Part shown: positions 41,627 through 51,262 of the stretch, piece by piece | Numbering within the stretch: the first letter of the stretch is position 1 | Layout: every line of letters begins with the position of its first letter | Assembly: GCF_030371585.1 (NCBI RefSeq) | Contig: NZ_JAUDCE010000002.1 | Length of the DNA: 64,000 bases | DNA from: Megamonas hypermegale_A | Lineage (GTDB): Bacteria; Bacillota; Negativicutes; Selenomonadales; Selenomonadaceae | Reading direction: 5' to 3' (one strand) | Translations under genes and position numbers: made by a program | The notes under the pieces: model-generated | Databases searched by the model: none | Seen by the model: the letters and a program-made list of their open reading frames with translations, nothing else | Told to the model about the DNA's origin: nothing

Positions 41627-42838
41627 TTGAGAAAAAACATCAACAATATTGTAAAAAACAGAGTTGAACTTTTGACTGCTCCATTCATGACTTTTTTCCG
41701 TCATGAAGCCTCCAGTGGTATTATTCTGCTGTGTTTTGCCATACTGGCTCTGATTTTGGCCAATACTTCAGCTGCGTCTTTATACAATCAGGTCTTAAAT
41801 ACGAAAATCGCGCTCGGCCCTGCCAGTCTGCACCTGGATTTATCCGTACTGTACTGGATTAATGACGCACTCATGGCCGTTTTCTTCTTCGTCATCGGGC
41901 TGGAAATCAAGCGTGAATTTCTGTTCGGCGAACTGAAATCGCTCTCCGCTACCATTTTGCCTATAAGCGCCGCTATCGGCGGTATGATTGTCCCTGCCAT
42001 TTTGTACGCACTCGTCAATATGGGACAGGACACTATCTCCGGCTGGGGTATTCCTATGGCGACCGACATCGCCTTTTCGCTCGGCATTCTCGCTATCGCC
42101 GCCAGCAATGCTCCGCGCAGCATCGCCATATTCCTGACGGCGCTTGCTATCGTCGACGACCTCGGCGCTATCATTGTAATCGCTATTTTTTACAACTCCG
42201 ATATTTCCTTTGCCGCGCTCGGCATCGGTCTTGTGGCGCTGCTCGGCGCATTTATATTGAACCGCCTGAACTGCCGCAATTTCCTTCCTTATTTATTCGT
42301 CGGCCTAATCGCCTGGCTCGCTTTTTTAAACGCCGGCATTCATCCGACTATCGCCGGAGTTGCTCTCGGTATGCTCATTCCTGCCGATAATAAAAATCAA
42401 ACATCTTCCCTTTTGCACAAACTGGAACACACTCTTTCGCCGTGGTCGGCTTACGTCATCATGCCTGTTTTCGCTCTTGCCAATGCCGGTGTTACCGTAG
42501 AAGGCGGTCTGTCCGATATCCTGTCCCCAATCGGTATCGGCATCATTTTAGGCTTATGTATCGGCAAACCGCTCGGTATCTGCGGCGCAAGTTTTCTTCT
42601 GTTCAAACTCGGTCTTGCCAAAATGCCGGAAGGAGCGAAAAACATTCAGCTCATCGGTGCCGGCTCGCTCGGCGGTATCGGTTTTACCATGTCGCTGTTT
42701 ATCGCCGCTCTCGCTTTCGATAATCCAGCCTACCTTGCCAGTGCGAAAATCAGCATTTTATGCGCTTCCGTCTTATCAGGCATCCTGGGTATGATAATAT
42801 TTAAAGCTTCTGCTCTATTCAAAGCGCAAAGATTGTGA
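41627..42838 (+). CDS. nhaA: Na+/H+ antiporter NhaA
   Basis: 403 residues from a TTG at 41627 behind AAGAGGTTAG. About 11-12 membrane helices. Family signatures ATDIAFSLGILAI (with the ion-binding Asp region), ALAIVDDLGAIIVIAIFY (the adjacent Asp pair), and FFFVIGLEIKREFLFGEL. It exchanges external protons for internal sodium to control pH and sodium. The leader contains P element copy 6. It is 38 bp upstream of the ftsZ-like gene and may be cotranscribed. Confidence 0.95.
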   Translation: MRKNINNIVKNRVELLTAPFMTFFRHEASSGIILLCFAILALILANTSAASLYNQVLNTKIALGPASLHLDLSVLYWINDALMAVFFFVIGLEIKREFLFGELKSLSATILPISAAIGGMIVPAILYALVNMGQDTISGWGIPMATDIAFSLGILAIAASNAPRSIAIFLTALAIVDDLGAIIVIAIFYNSDISFAALGIGLVALLGAFILNRLNCRNFLPYLFVGLIAWLAFLNAGIHPTIAGVALGMLIPADNKNQTSSLLHKLEHTLSPWSAYVIMPVFALANAGVTVEGGLSDILSPIGIGIILGLCIGKPLGICGASFLLFKLGLAKMPEGAKNIQLIGAGSLGGIGFTMSLFIAALAFDNPAYLASAKISILCASVLSGILGMIIFKASALFKAQRL

Positions 42839-42876
42839 TAATCTAATACTAAATACTTTTTAAGAAGGTGCCTCTG

Positions 42877-44028
42877 TTGAATGAAATAACCAATGAGATT
42901 AAAAATGCCATCGTTAATATAAAAATTATCGGTATCGGCGGCGGCGGCAACAACGTCGTCAAGCGCATCGCCGACATCTCCAATCTTGATTTGGATTTAA
43001 TCGCCGTCAACACCGATATCAAACAGCTGAAATCCTTAAACAGCGAAAAAATTTCCAAAATACAAATCGGCGCCAGCCTGACAAAAGGGCTCGGCTGCGG
43101 CGGCAATATCAATCTGGCGCGCCAGGCTGCCGAAGCGGACTACGATACTTTGAAAAAAGCACTGGCCGGTGCTGACATGGTCTTTCTGACGGCCGGTCTC
43201 GGCGCCGGTACCGGTACAGGTGCACTGCCCATCATCGCCAAAATTGCGCATGATTTGGGCATTCTGTCTGTCGGCGTCGTTACCGTTCCATTCAAATTCG
43301 AAGGTTCCCGCAAACAGAAAGCCGCCGAAGCCGCCATTGCCGAAATTGCGCCGTATCTGGACGCACTGATTGCCGTGCACAATGACAATCTTTTAAAACT
43401 CAAATCCAATTCCAAACTGACGCTGATTAACGCCTTCCGCATGGCGGACAATGTTCTGCTGCAAGGTATCCGCTGCGTATCCGAACTGATTTTAACAGTC
43501 GGCATCATCAATGTCGACTTTGCCGACGTCAAATCCATATTCCAGCAAAGCGACCATCCGGACGCCCTCTTGGGTATCGGCGAAAGCAGCGAAGACGCTG
43601 TCGAAGCCGTACAGCAGGCTGTCAACAGTCCGCTCATCGAAAGAGATTTGGCCGGTGCGCGCGGCATTATCATCAATCTCAGCGGCAACAAGGATTTGCG
43701 CCTTTACGACGTAAGCGAAGCTACCAAATATATCTATGAACATACCAATCCTGATGTAAACATCATATTGGGTACTGTCGTCAACGATGAACTGGGCGAC
43801 AAAATCCGCGCCACCATCATCGCTACCGACTTTGCCGACAGTGTGCCACTCAGCGAAAAACCGGTTGAAGCGGCAGCGAAAACCATCGACAAAAAACCGG
43901 CAGCACCGCAGCCGAAGAAACCGGCGGACGAAGACTTGAGCCTGCCTGATTTCATGAAGCCGAAAACGGAAAATAAATCGAATAACTTCTCCGCTTTTTC
44001 CTTCTTCAACTTCAACAATAAAAAATAA
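42877..44028 (+). CDS. Divergent FtsZ-like tubulin GTPase
   Basis: 383 residues from a TTG at 42877, six bases after AAGAAGGTG (the open frame begins at a GTG in that site). Nucleotide-binding features of FtsZ are present: IGIGGGGNNVVKRI, NTDIKQL, the tubulin signature as GAGTGTGALP (normally GGGTGTGA), and NVDFADVK with the T7-loop-like region. The tail (SLPDFMKPK) resembles the conserved FtsZ C-terminal core, but 17 further residues follow it. It sits beside nhaA and tcdA and not in a cell-division cluster, so it may be a second paralogue. Whether a canonical ftsZ exists elsewhere cannot be seen. Confidence 0.8.
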   Translation: MNEITNEIKNAIVNIKIIGIGGGGNNVVKRIADISNLDLDLIAVNTDIKQLKSLNSEKISKIQIGASLTKGLGCGGNINLARQAAEADYDTLKKALAGADMVFLTAGLGAGTGTGALPIIAKIAHDLGILSVGVVTVPFKFEGSRKQKAAEAAIAEIAPYLDALIAVHNDNLLKLKSNSKLTLINAFRMADNVLLQGIRCVSELILTVGIINVDFADVKSIFQQSDHPDALLGIGESSEDAVEAVQQAVNSPLIERDLAGARGIIINLSGNKDLRLYDVSEATKYIYEHTNPDVNIILGTVVNDELGDKIRATIIATDFADSVPLSEKPVEAAAKTIDKKPAAPQPKKPADEDLSLPDFMKPKTENKSNNFSAFSFFNFNNKK

Positions 44029-44040
44029 CACGAGGTATTT

Positions 44041-44784
44041 ATGCTAAACCGTTTCAGCCGCAGCGAATTGCTGCTCGGTACAGACAACATCCAGAAACTT
44101 GCCCAAACTAAAGTCGCCGTTTTCGGTATCGGCGGTGTCGGCTCTTTCGTCGTGGAAGGACTGGCGCGCGGCGGCATCGGAAAATTCGTGCTGATTGACA
44201 GCGACGATATTTCCCTTACCAATATCAACCGCCAAATTCACGCGCTAGAAAACACCGTCGGACAGAAAAAGACGCTCATCATGAAACAGCGTATTCTCGC
44301 CATAAATCCCGCCGCCTGCGTCCAAACGATTGACGAGCTTTATACACCGCAGACGGCCGATTTATTCTGGCATGACGATTACGACTACGTTGTCGACGCC
44401 ATTGACGATATTAAAGGCAAAGTGGATTTAGCCGTTCAGGCGCAAAAACGCAATGTTCCCATTATCAGCAGCATGGGCACGGCCAATAAACTAGACCCGC
44501 AGAAATTCGCCATCACCGATATCTACAAAACGCATACCTGTCCGCTAGCGAAAATCATGCGCAAGGCTTTAAAACAGCAGGGCGTAAAAAAATTGAAAGT
44601 GCTGTTCTCCACGGAAGAACCGCATAAAAACCATACAGTTGATTTTACAGAAAACACTTCCCGCGAAAATCAGCCCGCCTCCAGCCGCAAACAGCCGCTC
44701 GGCACGATTTCCTTCGTACCGTCTGTCGCAGGACTTTTAATCGCCGGTGAGGTAATCAAGGATATCTGCAATATCAACGAATAA
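44041..44784 (+). CDS. tcdA: tRNA threonylcarbamoyladenosine dehydratase (ThiF/E1-like)
   Basis: 247 residues. E1-like ATP-binding fold: VFGIGGVGSFVVEGLARGGIGKFVLIDSDDISLTNINRQIHA (GxGGxG loop, then the Asp and Asn/Arg residues that hold ATP), YVVDAIDDIKGK, and the C-terminal crossover and adenylation region. Family TcdA/CsdL converts t6A to cyclic ct6A at position 37 of tRNAs reading ANN codons. It follows the ftsZ-like gene by 12 bp and is probably cotranscribed. Confidence 0.92.
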   Translation: MLNRFSRSELLLGTDNIQKLAQTKVAVFGIGGVGSFVVEGLARGGIGKFVLIDSDDISLTNINRQIHALENTVGQKKTLIMKQRILAINPAACVQTIDELYTPQTADLFWHDDYDYVVDAIDDIKGKVDLAVQAQKRNVPIISSMGTANKLDPQKFAITDIYKTHTCPLAKIMRKALKQQGVKKLKVLFSTEEPHKNHTVDFTENTSRENQPASSRKQPLGTISFVPSVAGLLIAGEVIKDICNINE

Positions 44785-44787
44785 AAC

Positions 44788-44827
44788 AAAAAGCTTAATT
44801 CAGGTTTATCCCGAATTAAGCTTTTTT
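44788..44827 (+). terminator. Terminator of the nhaA-ftsZ-like-tcdA unit
   Basis: Hairpin AAAAAGCTTAATTC / GAATTAAGCTTTTT around a 12-base loop, followed by T. It overlaps the DUF5131 stop by two bases. Confidence 0.85.
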
Positions 44828-45698
44828 ATTTGCAGATTTCACAATTACTGCAACCGTTACAGATTATTCGGCTAGCGCATTGTTCACACTTTGCGCCGAA
44901 TTTCCTCTCATACAGCCTGTCTTTGCCAATTTGCCTGCCGAATTGGTCGTACAATTTAAAATCAATCGGTTTTCCCGTATAATTCATGCCCGATTTGTAC
45001 GCCATCTCGCTTTGCAGTCTTTTCGACGGCAGATTGTATGCTTTCCTGTCTTTGATGAACAATGTACCTGTTTCCATGAAGCAAAACGTAACATTCGCCT
45101 CGATACATTCTTTTTGCAAAGATTTCACCCAGTCGAAATTGCACGGCCTTGCACCGTTGTAATTTTCGCCGCCGCATATTACCTGCTCTATCTGACCGTC
45201 CGCCAGATATTTTTTTATACTCACCGGTCCTAAAAACGGGGCGCAGATTATCCCTTTGTGTTTAAACGGCAAAGCCAAAAGCTGCGGTATGCGTTCGTCC
45301 GCCCGCCGCTGGTTTTCGCACGTTACCGTCAGAAAAACATTTTCCCAGCCGCCATTCCAATTTTTCGGCAGACACTCCGCCACTCTGTGGATGCGCTTCG
45401 TTATTAAAAGAAAAACGACATCGCTCCTCGCCCGCATAATTTGCCACGCTTCTTCCCGCCAGATATCGGCTCTGTCCAGGAAAAAATCTGACGTCATACA
45501 GACGCGCACCATCTCGCCGCTTTTGATTTTATAATTTCCCTGCCGGTCTTTAGCCAGCGGATAATAAAAATTATTCTTCACTTTGTAAATCTGCGCACCG
45601 CTTTGACCGCGCATTTTATCGAGAAAATACATATAGCAGTTCTGACAGCCTTCACTGAATTTTACGCAGCCGTGCCACGGGTTCCATATATCGTGCAT
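44826..45698 (-). CDS. DUF5131 (phage Gp37/Gp68-like) protein
   Basis: 290 residues from the ATG at 45698, behind GGCGGTGAT; the frame runs on to 45728. The N-terminal family motif IWNPWHGCVKFSEGCQNCY (two or three Cys in a WNPWxGCxxxSxGCxxCY pattern) is clear and may bind an iron-sulfur cluster like radical SAM proteins. Later VFLTVTCENQRRADERIP and CGGENYNGARPCNFDW fit the family. The C-terminus adds a Cys-rich segment (CEQCASRIICNGCSNCEIC). Often found near phages and restriction genes; no mobile neighbours here. Function unknown. Confidence 0.8.
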   Translation of the reverse strand: MHDIWNPWHGCVKFSEGCQNCYMYFLDKMRGQSGAQIYKVKNNFYYPLAKDRQGNYKIKSGEMVRVCMTSDFFLDRADIWREEAWQIMRARSDVVFLLITKRIHRVAECLPKNWNGGWENVFLTVTCENQRRADERIPQLLALPFKHKGIICAPFLGPVSIKKYLADGQIEQVICGGENYNGARPCNFDWVKSLQKECIEANVTFCFMETGTLFIKDRKAYNLPSKRLQSEMAYKSGMNYTGKPIDFKLYDQFGRQIGKDRLYERKFGAKCEQCASRIICNGCSNCEICK

Positions 45699-45771
45699 TT
45701 TATCACCGCCAATCATAAAAAAGCACAACTTCCCGTATTGCAGGAAATTGTGCTTTTCAGTCTAAGTAATA

Positions 45772-46734
45772 TTATTTGGACAGTACGCGTGCTAAACGAA
45801 CGAGTTCCGGGTCCAGTGTTTTGTTGTTGTTTACGGAATCATGCAAATCGATAGCAACTACTTTACCGTTATTGAAACCGAATACTACGTTACGCTGACC
45901 GTCGATGAGTGCAAGCGCTGCTTTTTCACCGAGCATACTTGCTTTTACGCGGTCTTCAGCTGTCGGCGAACCGCCGCGCTGTACATGGCCGAGCACTGTA
46001 ACGCGAGTATCGATACCCGTTTTTTCACCGATAACTTTACCGATATCAACAGCGCTGCCAACACCTTCAGCTACAACTACGATACTGTAGCGGCGGCCGT
46101 TTTCATAGGATTCTTTCAGTTCAGCGCACATTTTATCAAGGTCGAATTTAACTTCCGGAACGAGTACATATTCTGCACCGCCGGCGATAGCAGCCATCAT
46201 AGCCAGCCAGCCGCAAGTACGACCCATAACTTCCAATACAACGATGCGGCGGTGTGCCGATGCTGTATCACGCAGTTTATTGATTGCATCAAGAATGGTA
46301 TTGAGCGCCGTATCTGCACCGATGGTATAATCGGAGCCCCAAACGTCGTTATCGATTGTTCCCGGCAGGCCGACAATCGGAATACCGTATTTACTCAAAA
46401 GAGAACCGCCGGTAAGACTTCCGTCGCCGCCGATGATTACGAGACCTTCAATGCCGTGGCTTTTCAAAATCTGAGCTGCCACTGCGCGCGTTTCTTCCTG
46501 TTTGAATTCCGGGCAACGTGCTGTGCCGAGGAATGTACCGCCGCGCTGGATAATATCGCTAACGCTCTGGGAATTGAGTTCCACGATGCGGTCTTCAAGC
46601 ATTCCCTTGTAACCGTCATAAATACCAAATACTTTTACGCCTTCGTTGAGAGCTGTACGGACTACTGCACGAGCAGCTGCGTTCATTCCCGGGCTGTCTC
46701 CGCCACTAGTCATGATTGCAATGGATTTTAACAT
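45772..46734 (-). CDS. pfkA: ATP-dependent 6-phosphofructokinase
   Basis: 320 residues, typical bacterial PfkA. MTSGGDSPGMNAAARAVVRTAL (ATP loop), GIEGLVIIGGDGSLTGG (GGDGS: ATP-dependent), PGTIDNDVWGSDYTIG (catalytic Asp and substrate region), MGRTCGWLA and GHVQRGGSPTAEDR (fructose 6-phosphate and effector sites). Commits fructose 6-phosphate to glycolysis. The leader contains an inverted repeat (46769-46799). Confidence 0.96.
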   Translation of the reverse strand: MLKSIAIMTSGGDSPGMNAAARAVVRTALNEGVKVFGIYDGYKGMLEDRIVELNSQSVSDIIQRGGTFLGTARCPEFKQEETRAVAAQILKSHGIEGLVIIGGDGSLTGGSLLSKYGIPIVGLPGTIDNDVWGSDYTIGADTALNTILDAINKLRDTASAHRRIVVLEVMGRTCGWLAMMAAIAGGAEYVLVPEVKFDLDKMCAELKESYENGRRYSIVVVAEGVGSAVDIGKVIGEKTGIDTRVTVLGHVQRGGSPTAEDRVKASMLGEKAALALIDGQRNVVFGFNNGKVVAIDLHDSVNNNKTLDPELVRLARVLSK

Positions 46735-46768
46735 ATCAAATTACCCCTTTTCTTCTTTGATATATGCA

Positions 46769-46799
46769 ATAATGCAGACGTATATCTGTTCCGCATTAT
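46769..46799. other. Nested hairpin in the pfkA leader
   Basis: ATAATGC / GCATTAT as outer arms, with CAGA / TCTG inside, about 35 bases upstream of the pfkA start. It could be an operator or a leader fold. The sequence alone does not decide. Confidence 0.35.
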
Positions 46800-46870
46800 G
46801 AACGATAGATAAACTCTCTTCTTCACTCTCATATCTCTATTTTAACTCTAAAAAAAGATAAAATCTATAT

Positions 46871-48196
46871 TTATTCATTAACTTCTGCATTTGTCAATGA
46901 ATGATTTATTTTTACCAATACACGTGTGATACGGACTCTGTCCACTTCTTCGACAAAGAATTCATCATCGCCGAATGCCGCTTTCTGTCCTACACGCGGC
47001 GGTGTATCCACCTGCGTCGACAGCCAGCCGCCGATTGTATCAATATTTTCCTCTTCAATATTGGTACCGAAGCGTTCATTTAAATCATCCAGCAGCATTT
47101 TTGCATCGACTGAATAAAGTTTATCCGTTCGCTTTTCCACAATCGGGCGTTCTTCATCGAATTCGTCCTGTATTTCACCGACAATTTCTTCCATAATATC
47201 TTCAAGCGTTACCATACCGGCTGTACCGCCGTACTCATCTACGACAATAGCCAGCTGTAAACGTTTTCCCTGCATTAGCTTGAGCAAATTCCTTACCGGC
47301 ATGGATTCAGGCACAACGGTTGCTTCACGCACCAGCGGTCTGATATCCGTCTTTTTCTTCGTATAAAGCGAATTGAGCAAATCCTTTATATGCAGAAAAC
47401 CGATGATGTTGTCCTTATCCTCAATGCAGACAGGATAGCGTGTCATCTGTTCATCTAATGCCTTTTTCACGTTTTCGTCAAACGAGTCCTCCAGATACAG
47501 ACAAATCATATCCGTACGCGGTATCATGATTTCCCTTACGGTCAGGTTGGATAAATCAAACACATTGTCGACGAAAGTAAGCTCCGTCTTGTCGATATAG
47601 CCGTGTTTATGACTTTCTTCCATAAGCAGACGGATTTCCTCTTCACTGTGCGCCTCTTCGCCTTCACTTGCCACTTCAAAGCCCAGATGAATAATCACCC
47701 AGTTGGCAACGTGGTTTAACAGCCATACGGCCGGCCACATCAGACGGTGAAAAATAATCATCGGTATGGAAATATTGAGCGCCACCGTTTCCGCTTTCTG
47801 AATAGCCATGGATTTCGGCGCTAATTCACCCAGTACAATGTGCATTGCCGTGATAATCGAGAAACCTACGACGAGCGCAACGGAATGTGCCATCTCCTCG
47901 CCAAAACCGAAAAAGCCCATGACAGGCACCAAAAGAGCGGCTACCGCCGGTTCGCCGACCCAGCCTAAGCCCAGTGAAGCCAATGTAATACCGAGCTGCG
48001 TAACGGAAAGCGACGCATCCAGATGGTCAGTGAGTTTTTTCGCATATTTAGCGCGCGTATTGCCATCCTGAACAAGCGTTTCCAAACGGGAGGCACGGAT
48101 TTTTACCAAAGCAAACTCCGCCGCCACGAAGAAACCGTTCATAAACACCAAGAAAACAACCAAAATCAATTTAAGCAGAACTTCAATTAGCTCCAA
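46871..48196 (-). CDS. HlyC/CorC-family membrane protein (CNNM, CBS and CorC domains)
   Basis: 441 residues from a TTG at 48196 with a GGAGTG site. CNNM/DUF21 membrane domain (~5-195: AEFALVKIRASRLETLVQDG, GLGWVGEPAVAALLVPV), two CBS domains (~215-340: IMIPRTDMICLYLEDSFDENVKK; VVPESMPVRNLLKLM), and the acidic C-terminal CorC/HlyC domain (~350-435). Members are linked to magnesium or other cation handling. Often miscalled haemolysin. A single gene between pfkA and P element copy 7. Confidence 0.9.
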   Translation of the reverse strand: MELIEVLLKLILVVFLVFMNGFFVAAEFALVKIRASRLETLVQDGNTRAKYAKKLTDHLDASLSVTQLGITLASLGLGWVGEPAVAALLVPVMGFFGFGEEMAHSVALVVGFSIITAMHIVLGELAPKSMAIQKAETVALNISIPMIIFHRLMWPAVWLLNHVANWVIIHLGFEVASEGEEAHSEEEIRLLMEESHKHGYIDKTELTFVDNVFDLSNLTVREIMIPRTDMICLYLEDSFDENVKKALDEQMTRYPVCIEDKDNIIGFLHIKDLLNSLYTKKKTDIRPLVREATVVPESMPVRNLLKLMQGKRLQLAIVVDEYGGTAGMVTLEDIMEEIVGEIQDEFDEERPIVEKRTDKLYSVDAKMLLDDLNERFGTNIEEENIDTIGGWLSTQVDTPPRVGQKAAFGDDEFFVEEVDRVRITRVLVKINHSLTNAEVNE

Positions 48197-48397
48197 ATTT
48201 AAATATTCACTCCTATATTTTTTAACAGTATTCCGTGCTGTTCACGGTTTATTATTTATTATTTTCTCAAATAATCGCAGTATTGTCAATCCAATAGCAC
48301 AATTCATCCCATTTCCTACAAGATAAAAAATTTCCGCTTTATCGCTAAAAAAACGATACGGTTTACACTGCGCTTACGCAAAATTTACCAAAATTTA

Positions 48398-48522
48398 TCC
48401 ATTGTGTTAGTTGATTTCTCAAAGCAGTATAATAGTTTATATTTAGTGAGGTTAAGTGCCAACATCGAACGAATATAAACTATTATACTGCTGGCTACAG
48501 GTTCGATGACTAGCACAACGGA
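48398..48522 (-). repeat. Family P palindromic element, copy 7 (whole element inverted)
   Basis: Core 48424-48491 with perfect arms. Both the spacer (TAGTGAGG...) and the outer arms (ATTGTGTTAGT ... ACTAGCACAACGG) are reversed compared with copies 3-5. The palindrome continues a little further (AAATTTATCC / GGATAAATTT), reaching the topB stop codon. Confidence 0.93.
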
Positions 48523-48528
48523 TAAATT

Positions 48529-50871
48529 TTATAATACGGGCATCCCGTTATTGTCATCATACGTTGCCGTGCAGTGCGGATAATTGGAGCACGCCCAGAA
48601 CCAGCCGTTTCTGCCATGAATACGCCGCAGATTGCCGTCCTTGCAGTGCGGACACAGATATTTGCTGCTTGCCTGCTGTTTGGTCTGTTTTTCCAGCAGC
48701 ATGGCGGAAAGTTTCGGTTTGGCTGCCCTGTAACCCGAGCTGTTTTGCAGCACCAAATCCCAGGCGGAAATTATACCGCTGTCTGTTATCGCTTCATTTT
48801 CGCCCGTATAATTTGCATTATAATTCGGCATGAAATTACTGCGGTTTCCTATCTGTTTTGCCTTCATATCCGGCTTGCCGTCAACATCATTACAGGTCAT
48901 GCGGCAGGCAGGAAAATTGGAACAGCCCCAAAAAGCGCCGTTTCTGCCGTTGCGCTTCACCATAATACCGCGGCCGCAGCGCGGGCATTTATATTCGTTT
49001 TCACTGGCAAGCACTGTCTTGTTCGCTTTGGCACACAAATCGCGCGTAAATTTCGCCTGCATCTGCAGAAATTCCTCTACGCTGCCCTCGCCTTCCGACA
49101 AAGAGTGCAAGTAATCTTCCCATACGGCAGTGGAATCAGGATACGTCATCTCGTCCGGCAGAGCGTCAATCAGCATATACGCCGTCTGCGTCGGTATCAG
49201 ATACTTTTTCCTGCCTTCCGTCTGCAAAAAGCCGCGCTTGATTAAATCCTCGATAATCGAGGCGCGCGTCGCTTCCGTGCCGATACCATAAATATCCTTC
49301 AGTTTCTTTTTTACTTCGGCATCTTTTACGTATTTATGAATTTCCTTCATACCGGCAAGCAGTGTCGCACTCGTAAAACGCGTCGGCGGCTTCGTGGATT
49401 TTTTCTCGTATTTACCGGCGGCATAATCCACCATATCGCCTTTTTTCATTGCCGGCAGCGAAGCATTCTCTTCTTCCTTATCGCTGTTTTCACCGTCATT
49501 ATCCTTATTTTTATTCCTGCCGCTTTGCATATACAGTTCCTTCCAGCCCGGCTGCTTCACAGTACGCCCGCTCGCTGTAAAAATCTCCTGCATATACTCA
49601 ACTGTGATTTTCGTCTGGTCGTAAATATGCACCGGATAAAACTGCGCTATATACGCCTGCGCAATCAGAAAATAAATATTGCGCTCAACTTCTGCCAGCG
49701 CATTTAAATTCACTTTCACCTTCGTCGGAATAATCGCGTGGTGCGCTGTGATTTTCTTATCGTTCCAGGCGCGCGACTTTATTTTCACATCAGCTTTCTG
49801 CGCCCACACGCTCAGCTGATTTTCACCGCAGCCGAGCAGATTGTGCAAAATGACTTTGCTGTCGCCGTACTGGCTTTGCGGCAGATATTCACAGTCGGAA
49901 CGGGGATATGTCGTCAATTTCCGTTCATACAGTTTCTGCGCCGTATCCAAAACGAGCTGCGGGTCGTAGTCGAAACGTTTTCCCGCCAGCACCTGCAAAG
50001 TCGAAAGCGAAAACGGCAGCCGCTGCGCCTCTTTTTTCTGCGCTTTCTGATAGGCAGTTATCCTGCCCTGTTCCGCTTTCGTGTTAAATTTGGCGATTAA
50101 ATCCTTCGCTATCTGCTCGTCCAAAAGCCTGTTTTCACCATCCAGCCCCTTTTGCGTATCCTGCGGCTTCCATGTCGCCATAAATTCGCCGTTTTCGTGA
50201 GCAAACAGCGCCTTTATCACAAAATAATCGACCGGCTTAAAATTTTGCAGTTCGCGTTCCCGCCGCACGACGAGTGCCAGCGTCGGCGTCTTTACACGCC
50301 CTATGGCGAGCACTTCCTTTTTACCGGCGCGCCTTGCCGCCAGCGTATACGCCCTCGACAAATTCATGCCGATAAGCCAGTCGGCTCTCGCCCTTGCCAG
50401 CGCCGATTTTTTCAGATTGAGAAACTCCGTATTTTCCCGCAGCTGCGCATTGGCTTTTTTAATACTTTCCTCATCGAGCGCATTTAAGAGTATTCGCTTC
50501 ACCGGTTTTCGGCAATGCAGATAATCGAGCACTTCATCGATTAAAAGCTGCCCTTCCCTGTCCGGGTCGCCCGCATGAACAATTTCATCGGCTTTATCAA
50601 TGAGATTTTTTATAATACTGAACTGTTTTTTGCAATTTTCATCAATAACCATTTTCCAGCTCGACGGAATAATCGGCAAATCATCAGTATTCCATTTTTT
50701 ATATTTTGCATTGTATTCTTCCGGTTCCGCCTGGCGCAGAATATGACCGAATGCCCACGTAACAATCCCGTCTTTCGTTATGAGATAACCGTCTCTGCGC
50801 TGCACGGGACCTGTCAGGCATTTAGCGATTTCCGCCCCCATGCTCGGTTTTTCCGCTATATATAAACGCAT
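48529..50871 (-). CDS. topB: DNA topoisomerase III (type IA)
   Basis: 780 residues. TOPRIM domain 1-150 (RLYIAEKPSMGAEIAKCL, HAGDPDREGQLLIDEV), active-site Tyr in LTTYPRSDCEYL near 310, and the type IA core. A C-terminal region carries two zinc ribbon pairs (CPRCGRGIMVKRNGRNGAFWGC ... and CPHCKDGNLRRIHGRNGWFWAC ...). Decatenates DNA by passing single strands. The start has GAGGAGAAAA upstream, and 10 bp separate it from the YkvA-like gene, so they are probably in one transcript. Confidence 0.95.
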   Translation of the reverse strand: MRLYIAEKPSMGAEIAKCLTGPVQRRDGYLITKDGIVTWAFGHILRQAEPEEYNAKYKKWNTDDLPIIPSSWKMVIDENCKKQFSIIKNLIDKADEIVHAGDPDREGQLLIDEVLDYLHCRKPVKRILLNALDEESIKKANAQLRENTEFLNLKKSALARARADWLIGMNLSRAYTLAARRAGKKEVLAIGRVKTPTLALVVRRERELQNFKPVDYFVIKALFAHENGEFMATWKPQDTQKGLDGENRLLDEQIAKDLIAKFNTKAEQGRITAYQKAQKKEAQRLPFSLSTLQVLAGKRFDYDPQLVLDTAQKLYERKLTTYPRSDCEYLPQSQYGDSKVILHNLLGCGENQLSVWAQKADVKIKSRAWNDKKITAHHAIIPTKVKVNLNALAEVERNIYFLIAQAYIAQFYPVHIYDQTKITVEYMQEIFTASGRTVKQPGWKELYMQSGRNKNKDNDGENSDKEEENASLPAMKKGDMVDYAAGKYEKKSTKPPTRFTSATLLAGMKEIHKYVKDAEVKKKLKDIYGIGTEATRASIIEDLIKRGFLQTEGRKKYLIPTQTAYMLIDALPDEMTYPDSTAVWEDYLHSLSEGEGSVEEFLQMQAKFTRDLCAKANKTVLASENEYKCPRCGRGIMVKRNGRNGAFWGCSNFPACRMTCNDVDGKPDMKAKQIGNRSNFMPNYNANYTGENEAITDSGIISAWDLVLQNSSGYRAAKPKLSAMLLEKQTKQQASSKYLCPHCKDGNLRRIHGRNGWFWACSNYPHCTATYDDNNGMPVL

Positions 50872-50881
50872 TTTTTTCTCC

Positions 50882-51256
50882 TCAATTAAAAATAAAATTG
50901 TAAATCGCCGTCAGCACGAACAACGTCCACGCTATCAGCAAAATCCCGCCGACCGCCAGTATATACGGCAGCTTCGGCACAAGATAATCGGCTCGCTTTT
51001 CACTCGCCGCCCGCACCTGCGGCGGCAGAAGCTGCGTCGCCATGTACAAAAGTCCCGGTACAAGCAGAGCATCGTCAACCAGCCCCAGTCCCGGGATTAT
51101 ATCCGGCAGAAAATCCACCGGACTGATTAAATACAAAAACGCGGCAATTATCATCGTCCTGATGGCGCGCGGCGTCTCCCGATTGAAAAGAGCCGTAAAC
51201 AGCATGAGCAAATCCCGGCGGCGTGAGGAAATAAACGACCAAATTCTATAAAACAT
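50882..51256 (-). CDS. YkvA-family (DUF1232) membrane protein
   Basis: 124 residues from the ATG at 51256 behind AAAGGAA. DUF1232 core LYLISPVDFLPDIIPGLGLVDDALLVPGLLYM, with a C-terminal membrane helix (LAVGGILLIAWTLFVLTAIYNFIF). The family is small, membrane-bound and of unknown function. It is upstream of topB on the same strand. Confidence 0.88.
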   Translation of the reverse strand: MFYRIWSFISSRRRDLLMLFTALFNRETPRAIRTMIIAAFLYLISPVDFLPDIIPGLGLVDDALLVPGLLYMATQLLPPQVRAASEKRADYLVPKLPYILAVGGILLIAWTLFVLTAIYNFIFN

Positions 51257-51262
51257 GCACAA

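Noticed and set aside
45841..46731. 296-residue + strand ORF opposite pfkA
   Set aside because: Antisense of PfkA, whose motifs are all intact on the - strand.
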